From Thorsellia anophelis DSM 18579 (GTDB lineage Bacteria > Pseudomonadota > Gammaproteobacteria > Enterobacterales > Thorselliaceae), in contig NZ_FOHV01000006.1 in the NCBI RefSeq assembly GCF_900111395.1, forward strand, positions 120,473 through 184,472: a DNA stretch of 64,000 nucleotides, in the 5' to 3' direction. This document shows, in pieces, positions 8,398-15,898 of the stretch. Below the pieces are notes generated by a model, which saw only the letters and a program-made list of their open reading frames with translations, was not told the origin of the DNA and searched no databases. The translations under genes were made by a program, and so were the position numbers. Each line of letters starts with the position of its first letter. Position 1 is the first letter of the stretch.

Positions 8398-10038
8398 ATG
8401 TTTAAAAAATTTACTATTACTCGAGGCGATTTATTTGGTGGGATCACAGCAGGAATTGTTGCGCTTCCGCTATGTCTTGCCTTTGGCGTTGCTTCTGGAT
8501 TAGGAGCAGAGGCTGGGCTCTATGGCGGAATATTTGTCGGGATTATGGCGTCAATATTTGGCGGTACTCCTGTACAAATCACAGGACCAACCGCTCCAAT
8601 GACATTAATTGCTTCAACGGTTGTAATTGGTAACACCTTACCTTCAGGTGAAATCAATTTACCGAGTGTCTTAATGGTATTTCTGTTAGCTGGTGGTTTT
8701 CAAGTTCTATTTGGAGTCTTACGACTTGGACAGTTTATTCGCTACCTTCCCTATCCAGTCATTTCAGGATTAATGACTGGTATAGGTATTATTATACTTG
8801 CTCAGCAAATTTTCCCTTTACTCGGAATGTCGGCACCAGCGTCAGATTTTTTAACCATACTTCTATCCATTAACCAACTTTCGAATGGGTTTAATTTAAG
8901 CGCTGCAGGACTTGCATTAGCCACGATTATTCTCATATACACTTTGCCTAGGTTAACTAAAGTTGTCCCCCCAACTTTGATTGCCTTAATAGTATTAACC
9001 TCAATTGCAGTTGTGTTTCATTTATCAGTTCCTATGATTGGTGAGATCCCATCTGGATTACCTAAACCTATCCTGCCTGTATTCATTCTAACTGATATTA
9101 AGTTGATTATTATTGCAGCCCTTCAATTGGCATTTTTGGGTGCAATTGACTCTTTATCAACTTCATTAGTCGCAGATAATATGACTAAAACCCAGCATAA
9201 TAGCAATCAAGAATTAATAGGCCAGGGAATTGGTAATATGACCTCAGCCATATTTGGCGGTATTCCTGCAGCGGGTGCATTTGTAAGAACCGCTATCAAT
9301 ATTCGGTCAGGCGCTAGGCATGCTTCTTCTGGTGTCATTCATGGTCTTTTCCTACTTGCAGTGCTACTTGGGTTATCTGGTATCGTTCAGTATATCCCTA
9401 ATGCAGTACTCGCCAGTATTCTAGTTACCGCAGGATTAGGTATTATTGATTATCGGAGTTTGAAACACATCAGACGTGCACCTAAAAGTGATGTGATAGT
9501 GATGCTTCTTGTGATTGTTTTAACCATTTTCGTTGATATGATTGCCGCAGTAGCAATTGGCATGATTGTCGCCTCTTTGATATTTATGGCTAAAATTGCA
9601 ACCTTAGCAGAACAAAATACGACGCTTGTGGTCGCTGATGATACACCTTGGGCTGATGAACTAGCCCTTAAAGAGGATCTTAGAAAACAAATCATATTTA
9701 AACACATTACAGGACCGCTCTTTTTTGGTTTTGTCTCGTCATTTAGGGCAAGTGCCTCTACCATAACGGAAGGTAAACTATTTGTATTAAGAATGGAAAA
9801 AGTGAATTACTTAGACCAATCTGGCTTATATGCCCTACACGATGTGATTGTAGATTCTCAGGCTGCAGGTTTAACAGTCTGCATTGTTGGACTGGCTGAA
9901 AATTTAGTTGAGCGTCTTGAAATGATTCAAATCATTCCAGGAATATTACATAAATCATTTGTATTTGAGAATTTTGAATATTTTAGCAAAGCGCTCCCTC
10001 AAATACTTGAATCCAATCAATCAGATAGATTTAATTAG
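8398..10038 (+). CDS. SulP family anion transporter with STAS domain (BicA-like, probably bicarbonate)
   Basis: The 546-residue inner-membrane protein has a SulP transport domain of hydrophobic segments through about residue 400 and a cytoplasmic STAS domain from about 430. Landmarks are GITAGIVALPLCLAFGVASG and GGTPVQITGPTAPMT near the N-terminus (substrate-site strand), and IPAAGAFVRTAINIRSGARH in the second half. The STAS part contains LRMEKVNYLDQSGLYAL. The ATG at 8398 is chosen over an upstream in-frame ATG at 8293: the upstream extension has no family similarity, runs through the inverted repeat at 8295 and is basic and non-conserved. Members include the Na+-dependent bicarbonate transporter BicA and sulfate or dicarboxylate carriers. 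Pairing with a carbonic-anhydrase-like gene favours bicarbonate. Confidence 0.82.
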   Translation: MFKKFTITRGDLFGGITAGIVALPLCLAFGVASGLGAEAGLYGGIFVGIMASIFGGTPVQITGPTAPMTLIASTVVIGNTLPSGEINLPSVLMVFLLAGGFQVLFGVLRLGQFIRYLPYPVISGLMTGIGIIILAQQIFPLLGMSAPASDFLTILLSINQLSNGFNLSAAGLALATIILIYTLPRLTKVVPPTLIALIVLTSIAVVFHLSVPMIGEIPSGLPKPILPVFILTDIKLIIIAALQLAFLGAIDSLSTSLVADNMTKTQHNSNQELIGQGIGNMTSAIFGGIPAAGAFVRTAINIRSGARHASSGVIHGLFLLAVLLGLSGIVQYIPNAVLASILVTAGLGIIDYRSLKHIRRAPKSDVIVMLLVIVLTIFVDMIAAVAIGMIVASLIFMAKIATLAEQNTTLVVADDTPWADELALKEDLRKQIIFKHITGPLFFGFVSSFRASASTITEGKLFVLRMEKVNYLDQSGLYALHDVIVDSQAAGLTVCIVGLAENLVERLEMIQIIPGILHKSFVFENFEYFSKALPQILESNQSDRFN

Positions 10039-10433
10039 CATCTATCCCTTGAACTAAAGGGCCTTCAAATACTTAGTACCTATGCTTTTTAAACAGAAAA
10101 AGCATAGGTACGTTGCTTACAACACAAAGAACATAATGCATGATTAAAACTGTTTTTTATCAATTTATCTGAATTAAATTGACATTGCGAACATGATAAT
10201 TAGGAATTTAAACGATCTCAACAATTAATGAATTTTAAACTAACAATCAAATAATTATAACAATATTTTCAACTACAAGCCGATTGACGGCTTAAATCTA
10301 AAACATCCAATATAGGTGCTCACCCAAATTAAATGACTAAAAACTCGATTTCTCAAGTCACGAAAAACAGCTCCTAGCAAGGATTTCAAAAAAATTTAAG
10401 TATTTTGCATTCTTATAAATAAGACTAAACTAA
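10039..10433. other. Gene-free stretch after SulP with a long stem-loop
   Basis: About 395 AT-rich bases separate SulP from the convergent acetyltransferase gene. Apart from the 15-bp inverted repeat at 10076-10111, listed separately, nothing was recognised. Confidence 0.35.
10076..10111. repeat. Perfect 15-bp inverted repeat downstream of SulP
   Basis: Arms GTACCTATGCTTTTT (10076-10090) and AAAAAGCATAGGTAC (10097-10111) pair exactly around a 6-base loop, 38 bases after the SulP stop. The T5/A5 blocks sit next to the loop instead of at the base of the stem, and no U-tract follows. It would form a stable RNA hairpin and could protect the 3' end of the SulP transcript. Confidence 0.7.
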
Positions 10434-10940
10434 CTAGACTTTTTTAGAAAAGAAATATTCAACTGAATCGGGGCGATAATACCCACTAACATCCCTATCC
10501 AAACAAAATAGATGTTTTTGAACTAAAAAATCATTTAATTCATTTAATCGTTGACTACAAACAGATATATGAACTTTATCAGAAAAAAGTTCCAATGACT
10601 TTTCCATGAGTTCAGTGCCAATCCCTTGCCCTCTAAAATTTTGGTCAACAAAAAAAGTACAAATTTTTTCTTCTTCTTCAGTTATTTTCAAAAGGGTTGC
10701 TGCAATGACATTATTACCATCCAAAACGACCAGAACTTTACGACTATCGTTATTCATTTGGCGTACGAAAGTAAAATATAACCAAGCATGAAAATTTGGA
10801 TACAAATGAGACACAGGAATCAAAAAATCAACAACTTTGTATTGAAAAAATTCTTTGCGTGTCGTTAAGCATTTAAATGATAATTCATGACTAAAAGAAG
10901 TCTTAGCGTTTTGAGTATGATGGCTATTCATTGTATTCAT
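10434..10940 (-). CDS. GNAT family N-acetyltransferase
   Basis: The 168-residue cytoplasmic protein carries the GNAT fold core. Beta strand 4 and the acetyl-CoA-binding motif A read CTFFVDQNFRGQGIGTELMEKSL (the Q/RxxGxG/A pyrophosphate loop is RGQGIG), preceded by VLDGNNVIAATLLKI. The C-terminal part resembles motif B, ending GYYRPDSVEYFFSKKV. The acceptor substrate is unknown. AGAGG lies 8 bases before the first ATG, which supports this start over the ATG three codons in. It stands alone at the edge of the accessory region, and no toxin-antitoxin partner is adjacent. Confidence 0.75.
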   Translation of the reverse strand: MNTMNSHHTQNAKTSFSHELSFKCLTTRKEFFQYKVVDFLIPVSHLYPNFHAWLYFTFVRQMNNDSRKVLVVLDGNNVIAATLLKITEEEEKICTFFVDQNFRGQGIGTELMEKSLELFSDKVHISVCSQRLNELNDFLVQKHLFCLDRDVSGYYRPDSVEYFFSKKV

Positions 10941-11147
10941 TCTATTTACCTCTCATTTTAATACTTTTAGCCTCTTATGGCACATCTACAATTCATTATC
11001 TAATATTAGTCACTATCAATAAATACCTTTTCCACTAACTATTTCAAAAAAAATGATGAATGATTTTTAAACTGCTTGAAGATTCAGCTAACCAAGACAA
11101 GTAACAATACTGCCAAGGGCACCTGCTAATTACCTATCCATCAAGTA

Positions 11148-12272
11148 TCATTTTATCTTACATACTAAAGATTTAGCTTTGTAGGCTAAAAACTTACCTA
11201 TCCAAAATAAATGAGCTAGTAAACACAACATGAAGAGTGCCTGAAATCCTCTGCGAAGCAGTTCTATGCCATCAACAAAAAATGGCAATGAGTCAAGATA
11301 ACCAAAATCATTAGGTATTTGCAAAGAGGTAGTAGTAATATAATTTGCAAGTACAGCAAAGGAAATAATAAAAAATATACTCCTCAGCAACATAAGATAA
11401 GACTTTTTCGTGTGCTTGTATTTAGAGAAATTTGTAAATTGATTTTTTTGGTTTTCTTTTTGAAGAGTCCATTGATAAATAATCATTTTATCAAGATCAA
11501 TACGATTTTTATTCCCCTTAACATATTCACCCCAAATATTATCACCCTCTAATAATCTACATCGTACATAATCTCGATCAGACATCAAGTATTCGACATC
11601 AATATTACGAATGATAAAGTAATGGATTTTTTGGATTTCTACACTATTTGCTATCTTATTGCAAATCTCAACTGGTAAATTGCGAATTTCATTTACTCTA
11701 AAATCTATCAATTCTATATTTTCTTCACTGCTGAGTAGAATTTTATCTTTTGGCTCTATTTGAGTAGATAAGAAATCACTATTTTTCCCATCGATTTGTA
11801 TTCTGAATCTAAGATACCCATACTCATTAATTCCTATTGTATATTTATTAGGTGAAAATTTTAAATGAGTCCCATTTTTAAGCTTACAAATCTCTGGCTT
11901 ATCTGTAATCCATTTGAAAAAATCATTACTTGCATGGGATTTCGAAACAATAAAATAGTTATCCGTTCGACTGTTATTAGCATCAATCACTAAATTTTCA
12001 TTGAATATGGCCGATACAACTTCTTGCTTGTCTTTTAATCTCTCACCAAGATCGAGATAGGCATCATTATTAGGTAGGTTAATCGGTAAAAAAACATTCA
12101 GCTCTGAACTTAAATTTTTGAATTTTATCCCGATGTCTAAAGATAAATTAGATTTCCCTTGCTGAGTCAAAAGGTTCCAATAATTAAAATGGAGTTCAAT
12201 TTCAGCTACTGCATCTTGTTTCACACTACTGACATCTTGTCTATCAGACCAAACTGCGATACTATTAGCCAT
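11148..12272 (-). CDS. Unknown protein with two C-terminal membrane helices
   Basis: The 374-residue protein was not recognised. Residues 1 to about 295 are hydrophilic, rich in Asn, Ile and Lys, with predicted mixed alpha/beta content. Two hydrophobic segments follow near 298-318 (LLRSIFFIISFAVLANYI) and 343-362 (ALFMLCLLAHLFWIGKFLAY), and the protein ends in a short basic tail. There is no signal peptide. The layout suggests a tail-anchored inner-membrane protein with a large cytoplasmic domain. AGGG precedes the ATG. Its start lies only 28 bases from the start of the divergent ASCH-domain gene, which suggests a shared regulatory space and possibly a shared function. Confidence 0.6.
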   Translation of the reverse strand: MANSIAVWSDRQDVSSVKQDAVAEIELHFNYWNLLTQQGKSNLSLDIGIKFKNLSSELNVFLPINLPNNDAYLDLGERLKDKQEVVSAIFNENLVIDANNSRTDNYFIVSKSHASNDFFKWITDKPEICKLKNGTHLKFSPNKYTIGINEYGYLRFRIQIDGKNSDFLSTQIEPKDKILLSSEENIELIDFRVNEIRNLPVEICNKIANSVEIQKIHYFIIRNIDVEYLMSDRDYVRCRLLEGDNIWGEYVKGNKNRIDLDKMIIYQWTLQKENQKNQFTNFSKYKHTKKSYLMLLRSIFFIISFAVLANYITTTSLQIPNDFGYLDSLPFFVDGIELLRRGFQALFMLCLLAHLFWIGKFLAYKAKSLVCKIK

Positions 12273-12300
12273 CCATTAGCCCTATTGTTAATTTAACTGT

Positions 12301-12735
12301 ATGCAAAATATATTAATCAGTATTAAACCGAATTATATCAATTTAATTTTTCAAAACAAGAAAAAAGTAGAACTGCGTCGGCGCATTGGAAAGAATTTTA
12401 CAGTTGGAGCCAAGCTCTATCTTTATGCTACATCACCTGAAAAAGCAATTGTAGGCCAAGCGTGTATTTCTAAAATTGATTCATATGATTTAAAAGAAAT
12501 GAATCCAGAGTTAATTAGCTCTATTTGCAAAATGGGCTGCATAACTTTAGAAGCGTTTTCCCTTTACTTCAAAAACTCACCTAAATGTTACTTATTATCA
12601 CTTACAAATATTATCCAATATGAAAAAAGAATAAGTTTACATCAAATGAAAAATGTAATGCTGAGACCACCACAATCATTTATGTACATAAATACTAAAA
12701 TCGATGAATTGCTACAACATGAGATGCTTCAATAA
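12301..12735 (+). CDS. ASCH-domain (PUA-like) protein
   Basis: The 144-residue protein begins MQNILISIKPNYINLIFQNKKKVELRRR, the typical opening of ASCH-domain proteins. In that fold the SIKP strand and the K-x-x-E-x-R-R turn form a nucleic-acid or nucleotide-binding pocket. VGAKLYLYATSPEKAIVGQA follows, matching the next strands of the PUA-like barrel. ASCH proteins are linked to RNA or modified-nucleoside binding, and some are N4-acetylcytidine amidohydrolases. No Shine-Dalgarno sequence is visible before the ATG, so it may be translated leaderless. The stop overlaps the start of the next gene (TAATG), showing translational coupling with the P-loop kinase. Confidence 0.7.
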   Translation: MQNILISIKPNYINLIFQNKKKVELRRRIGKNFTVGAKLYLYATSPEKAIVGQACISKIDSYDLKEMNPELISSICKMGCITLEAFSLYFKNSPKCYLLSLTNIIQYEKRISLHQMKNVMLRPPQSFMYINTKIDELLQHEMLQ

Positions 12736-13262
12736 TGATAGTAGGCTTTTTTGGTTTATCAGGTGTGGGTAAAACACATTTAATTAAAAGACTAGTTAGT
12801 AATACAGATGAATTTATTCAGATTTCGGCTTCAAAATTAATTAAGAGTGAAGGTGGCGTTATACAGTTCGAAAATCTTAATAGAAGAGTCCTGCTGGATA
12901 ACCAAAACAAACTAGTATCTTCAATTCAAAAACTTAAATCAGAAAAAAAGAATTATTTAATTGAAATGCACACTATTTTAGAGACTAAAAACTACATTTT
13001 CACTGTGCCTGATATTATCCTAAATCAACTTAGAGATGTATTAGACCTAGCGTTTTTTTTACAGGCCTCACCTCAATTTATAAGACATAACAGGCTTATG
13101 GATTCCAAAACGCGCGCAATAAAAACAGATTTAGAATTAGCAGAAGCACAAGAGTTATCCTTGTTCTTATTTAAAAAGTCTTTTCCTGAATGTCAGTTTT
13201 TGGTGATAGATCACTCATTCGATATGCATCAATTACAACTATCAATATCTAATTTACGATAA
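12735..13262 (+). CDS. P-loop nucleotide kinase-like protein (AAA_18/adenylate kinase-like)
   Basis: The 175-residue protein has the Walker A motif GLSGVGKTHL at residues 7-16 and a length typical of small nucleoside or nucleotide kinases. A hydrophobic strand followed by EMHT near 76-79 replaces the usual Walker B DGH-type strand. A lid-like basic segment IRHNRLMDSKTRAIKT lies near 118-133. It is cytoplasmic, and the exact phosphate acceptor is unknown. The ATG overlaps the ASCH stop by one base, so the two proteins are made together and probably act on the same kind of substrate, perhaps a modified nucleotide or an RNA end. It is followed by a gene-free stretch with a MITE-like repeat. Confidence 0.68.
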   Translation: MIVGFFGLSGVGKTHLIKRLVSNTDEFIQISASKLIKSEGGVIQFENLNRRVLLDNQNKLVSSIQKLKSEKKNYLIEMHTILETKNYIFTVPDIILNQLRDVLDLAFFLQASPQFIRHNRLMDSKTRAIKTDLELAEAQELSLFLFKKSFPECQFLVIDHSFDMHQLQLSISNLR

Positions 13263-13960
13263 TAATTGTGAGTATGTAATTATAGATACTGGAAATCCGC
13301 CATTTTCAGTTTTGTCCTAATTGACTCTTAACAAGAATATAAGTTTATACCTCGCCCTTGATGCCTTTCATCTGTTTTCCGCACTATTTTTATAATGATT
13401 TCCCTTGTTAAAAACTGATTATTTTTAAATCTATATATGACTCGTAGGGTTCGTCCAGAATGCTAATGATAAGCCTATTCTCTTTATTAACACCTTTAGT
13501 GTAGACTAACGCAATGCTCGATTTTTTAAGAATGTTGCTTTTTATGATGAAAAAATAGATTAAGAACTAATTCAGAAGAAAAAAGCATCTTTTAATGGGC
13601 TATATTACATACATTCTTGTATTTTTCGGTATGAATGTGCACTAAATTGCAAAAATCGAGCATCGCGTTGCTATAGGTTTTAAATATCGAAATATAACTG
13701 TATCGTCATTCGCTCTGAAAATCAGAAAAAAATCGACAAATCCTAGTTAAGAGAACTTACAAATCAACTAAAGGTGTATATAGCTGAATGGTTACATTTT
13801 GTCACTAACGATTAAACACAGCCATCTACAATAGGCTTATGCTAATTAGTTATCTTGCATAACAAAACATTCTTATGCAATTATCCATAACTGTTTTATC
13901 GTATCTGCCAAATGTATAAACACACATTTTGACCTGATAACTCGTATATGGATACCAACA
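13263..13960. other. Gene-free stretch with a MITE-like inverted repeat
   Basis: About 700 bases between the P-loop kinase and the M24 peptidase hold no supported gene. The only clear structure is the inverted-repeat element at 13508-13669, listed separately. Confidence 0.4.
13508..13669. mobile_element. MITE-like element with 19-bp terminal inverted repeats
   Basis: The left arm at 13508-13526 (AACGC, A, then ATGCTCGATTTTT) and the right arm at 13651-13669 (AAAAATCGAGCAT, C, then GCGTT) are reverse complements with one mismatch. They enclose 124 AT-rich bases. A nested inverted repeat, AAGAATGT (13528-13535) and ACATTCTT (13611-13618), lies inside. The total of 162 bases with no coding capacity is the form of a miniature inverted-repeat element or the ends of a deleted insertion sequence. 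No second copy and no clear target-site duplication were seen here. Confidence 0.45.
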
Positions 13961-15193
13961 ATGCCCCTCAGCCCACCTTTAACAACGTCACACTTTAATT
14001 TTGTGCTTCCTAGAGCTAGGCGCTATATGGCTCAGATGAATATTAATGCGCTAGTGCTAACTAAAGCAGAAGATATTTATTATTTTACTGCTATTGCAAG
14101 CTTTTTTAGTTATCAATTTAAACCCTCTCCCTCAAGCATTATCATCCTATACCGAGATGACTCGATTCCAACTTCAATCATATTAAATGAATTTGAAGCA
14201 GCAAGCACACAAATAGCTTTACCTACCTATGATCTATTTACTTTTCCTGTTTGGGTAGATGTTGATGATCCTTCTGATTTAACAAGTGAATTAAGTGAAA
14301 GGCCAATCGATGCACCGATTGAACTCATGCTTAAACAGCTTCAAAAGGCCTTATCAAAGGCAGGGTTTAGTACTGGCGTAATTGGTATTGACTCTCAGTC
14401 ATTAGTAAAAACCCATTATGATTTATTTCATTCAGTCTTAGAGAATTATCAAATTACTGACACCAAATTACTACTTAATCACGTTAGAATGATTAAAAGT
14501 GAACTTGAAATACAACTCTTAACACGTGCTGCTCAAATTACAGAAACGGGTATTAATGAAGCAATTAACAAACTAGATGTTAATGTTTCACACGCAGAGT
14601 TAGTGAACGCTTATCAAAAAGGCATCCACCAGTTTCATGATTCACAAAACTCTAGATTCCATATTATTTCAATTGCTGAACATTTTTCGCCCATTTATCA
14701 TCCTTCAGGTATTAAAACAAAAATGGGAGATTTAATTAAATTTGACTGTGGTGTTGAAGTTCGAGGCTATGGTGCGGATTTAGCGAGAACCGCTATTTTA
14801 GGAGAACCAACCAAACAAATAGCGAATCTATATGATATTATTTTACAAAGCCACCTTGCGATGCTAGATGAAATCAAACCTGGCTTGTCTATGTCAAAAT
14901 TATTCAAAGATGGGATTGAAAGAATCAGAAAACTTGGATTAAAACGCTATAACAGAGGTCATTTCGGACACAGTACAGGGGTCTCTTTAGCATTGGAAGA
15001 ATATCCTTTTATCAGCGAACAAAGTGATGCATGTTTTGAGTCTAACATGGTCATGTGTGTTGAAACGCCTTATTATGGTAAAGGAATAGGCGCTATAATG
15101 ATTGAAGACATGATAAGGATTACCTCAACTGGCATTGAATTGTTATCTCATAACCCGAGAACATTAACCATTGTAACGCCAAGCACCACGTAA
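13961..15193 (+). CDS. M24 family metallopeptidase (Xaa-Pro peptidase/creatinase fold)
   Basis: The 410-residue cytoplasmic protein has the two-domain layout of prolidases: a creatinase-like N-terminal domain to about 170 and a pita-bread catalytic domain after it. All five dinuclear metal ligands are present: Asp262 (KFDCGV), Asp273 (GYGADLART), His337 (GHFGHSTG), Glu368 (CVETPYY) and Glu382 (MIEDMI). It should cleave Xaa-Pro dipeptides or remove N-terminal residues before proline, though the family also includes non-peptidase hydrolases such as creatinase. The ribosome-binding site is weak. It stands alone between the accessory cassette and hipBA. A peptide-type ABC importer lies 2.3 kb downstream, but a functional link is only a guess. 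Confidence 0.83.
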   Translation: MPLSPPLTTSHFNFVLPRARRYMAQMNINALVLTKAEDIYYFTAIASFFSYQFKPSPSSIIILYRDDSIPTSIILNEFEAASTQIALPTYDLFTFPVWVDVDDPSDLTSELSERPIDAPIELMLKQLQKALSKAGFSTGVIGIDSQSLVKTHYDLFHSVLENYQITDTKLLLNHVRMIKSELEIQLLTRAAQITETGINEAINKLDVNVSHAELVNAYQKGIHQFHDSQNSRFHIISIAEHFSPIYHPSGIKTKMGDLIKFDCGVEVRGYGADLARTAILGEPTKQIANLYDIILQSHLAMLDEIKPGLSMSKLFKDGIERIRKLGLKRYNRGHFGHSTGVSLALEEYPFISEQSDACFESNMVMCVETPYYGKGIGAIMIEDMIRITSTGIELLSHNPRTLTIVTPSTT

Positions 15194-15640
15194 GCAACAA
15201 ATCAACATACAAACGATACAAGATTGCAATTAACTTTTTACACCAGGCTCTCCTATCCCAATATTATCAATAATTCGGGTCTATACTCAAAAGAACTTGA
15301 AGTTGCAGAGACTGAAATTACTCCGATTACCATCGGATTGCTAGTAAGAGGTTCTCATACCTGTATTTTGATATTTATTGCACATACTTTCTCTTAGTCT
15401 AGAGGTAACTACTTTCTCACAAATGGGAGCATTTACCTACTTTACTAGACAAAAAATTCATTTTAGTTAGCAATAATCACGGTTTGTGCATTTTGGTCAA
15501 TGGACATTGTGATTTGATCCATTGCCTGAATATATAAAAAAACTTGACTATACGCTATAGCGTGTTAAATTAAATCTATACGCTATAGCGTATTTCCCCC
15601 CCTTTCCAATTGTTATTTTAATGATGTAGCAAGGTTACAT
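15194..15640. other. Intergenic region with the hipBA promoter
   Basis: This region of 447 bases separates the M24 peptidase from hipB. It is empty until about 15540, where a TTGACT -35-like hexamer (15544-15549) and the two hipBA operators begin. No gene or terminator with a U-tract was found in the first 340 bases. Confidence 0.4.
15552..15593. promoter_or_regulatory. Twin palindromic operators of hipBA
   Basis: Two copies of the palindrome ACGCTATAGCGT lie at 15552-15563 and 15580-15591. The second extends to a 16-base perfect palindrome, ATACGCTATAGCGTAT (15578-15593). Centres are 28 bases apart and the pair lies about 50-90 bases before hipB. A TTGACT -35-like box sits immediately upstream of the first copy. 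HipB dimers autoregulate from repeated dyads in E. coli, so these are very likely the HipB sites, although the half-site differs from the E. coli TATCC. Confidence 0.72.
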
Positions 15641-15898
15641 ATGAAAATTACTAATGCCAAACAATTAAGTAATCGCATGCAGGATATCCGGTTATCGCAA
15701 GGCTTATCACAAGAGAAAATTGCTAAGCAGATTGGTTTAAGGCAGGGTACTGTCTCAAATTTCGAAAAAAATCCAGAAACCACAAAATTAGAGACATTCT
15801 TCAAACTACTGTCAGTGCTCGAGCTTGAAATTGAGTTGAAACCAAGACGACCAACAAAGGCAGAAGATTCTCAAGGGGGATGGGAGCATGAATGGTAA
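15641..15898 (+). CDS. hipB: HipB antitoxin, XRE-family DNA-binding protein
   Basis: The 85-residue protein is a helix-turn-helix antitoxin. The Cro/CI-type HTH spans about residues 11-50, with RLSQGLSQEKIAKQIGLRQGTVSNFEKNP as the recognisable core. A beta-strand tail ELEIELKPRR follows, as in HipB, where it forms the dimer interface. It binds HipA and represses the operon from the palindromes at 15552-15593. Its end overlaps the hipA start by 7 bases, indicating translational coupling. Weak AAGG precedes the ATG. Confidence 0.88.
   Translation: MKITNAKQLSNRMQDIRLSQGLSQEKIAKQIGLRQGTVSNFEKNPETTKLETFFKLLSVLELEIELKPRRPTKAEDSQGGWEHEW

Noticed and set aside
13440..13470. tRNA-like stretch with GGGTTCGTCC
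   Set aside because: No acceptor, D or anticodon stems could be formed around it.
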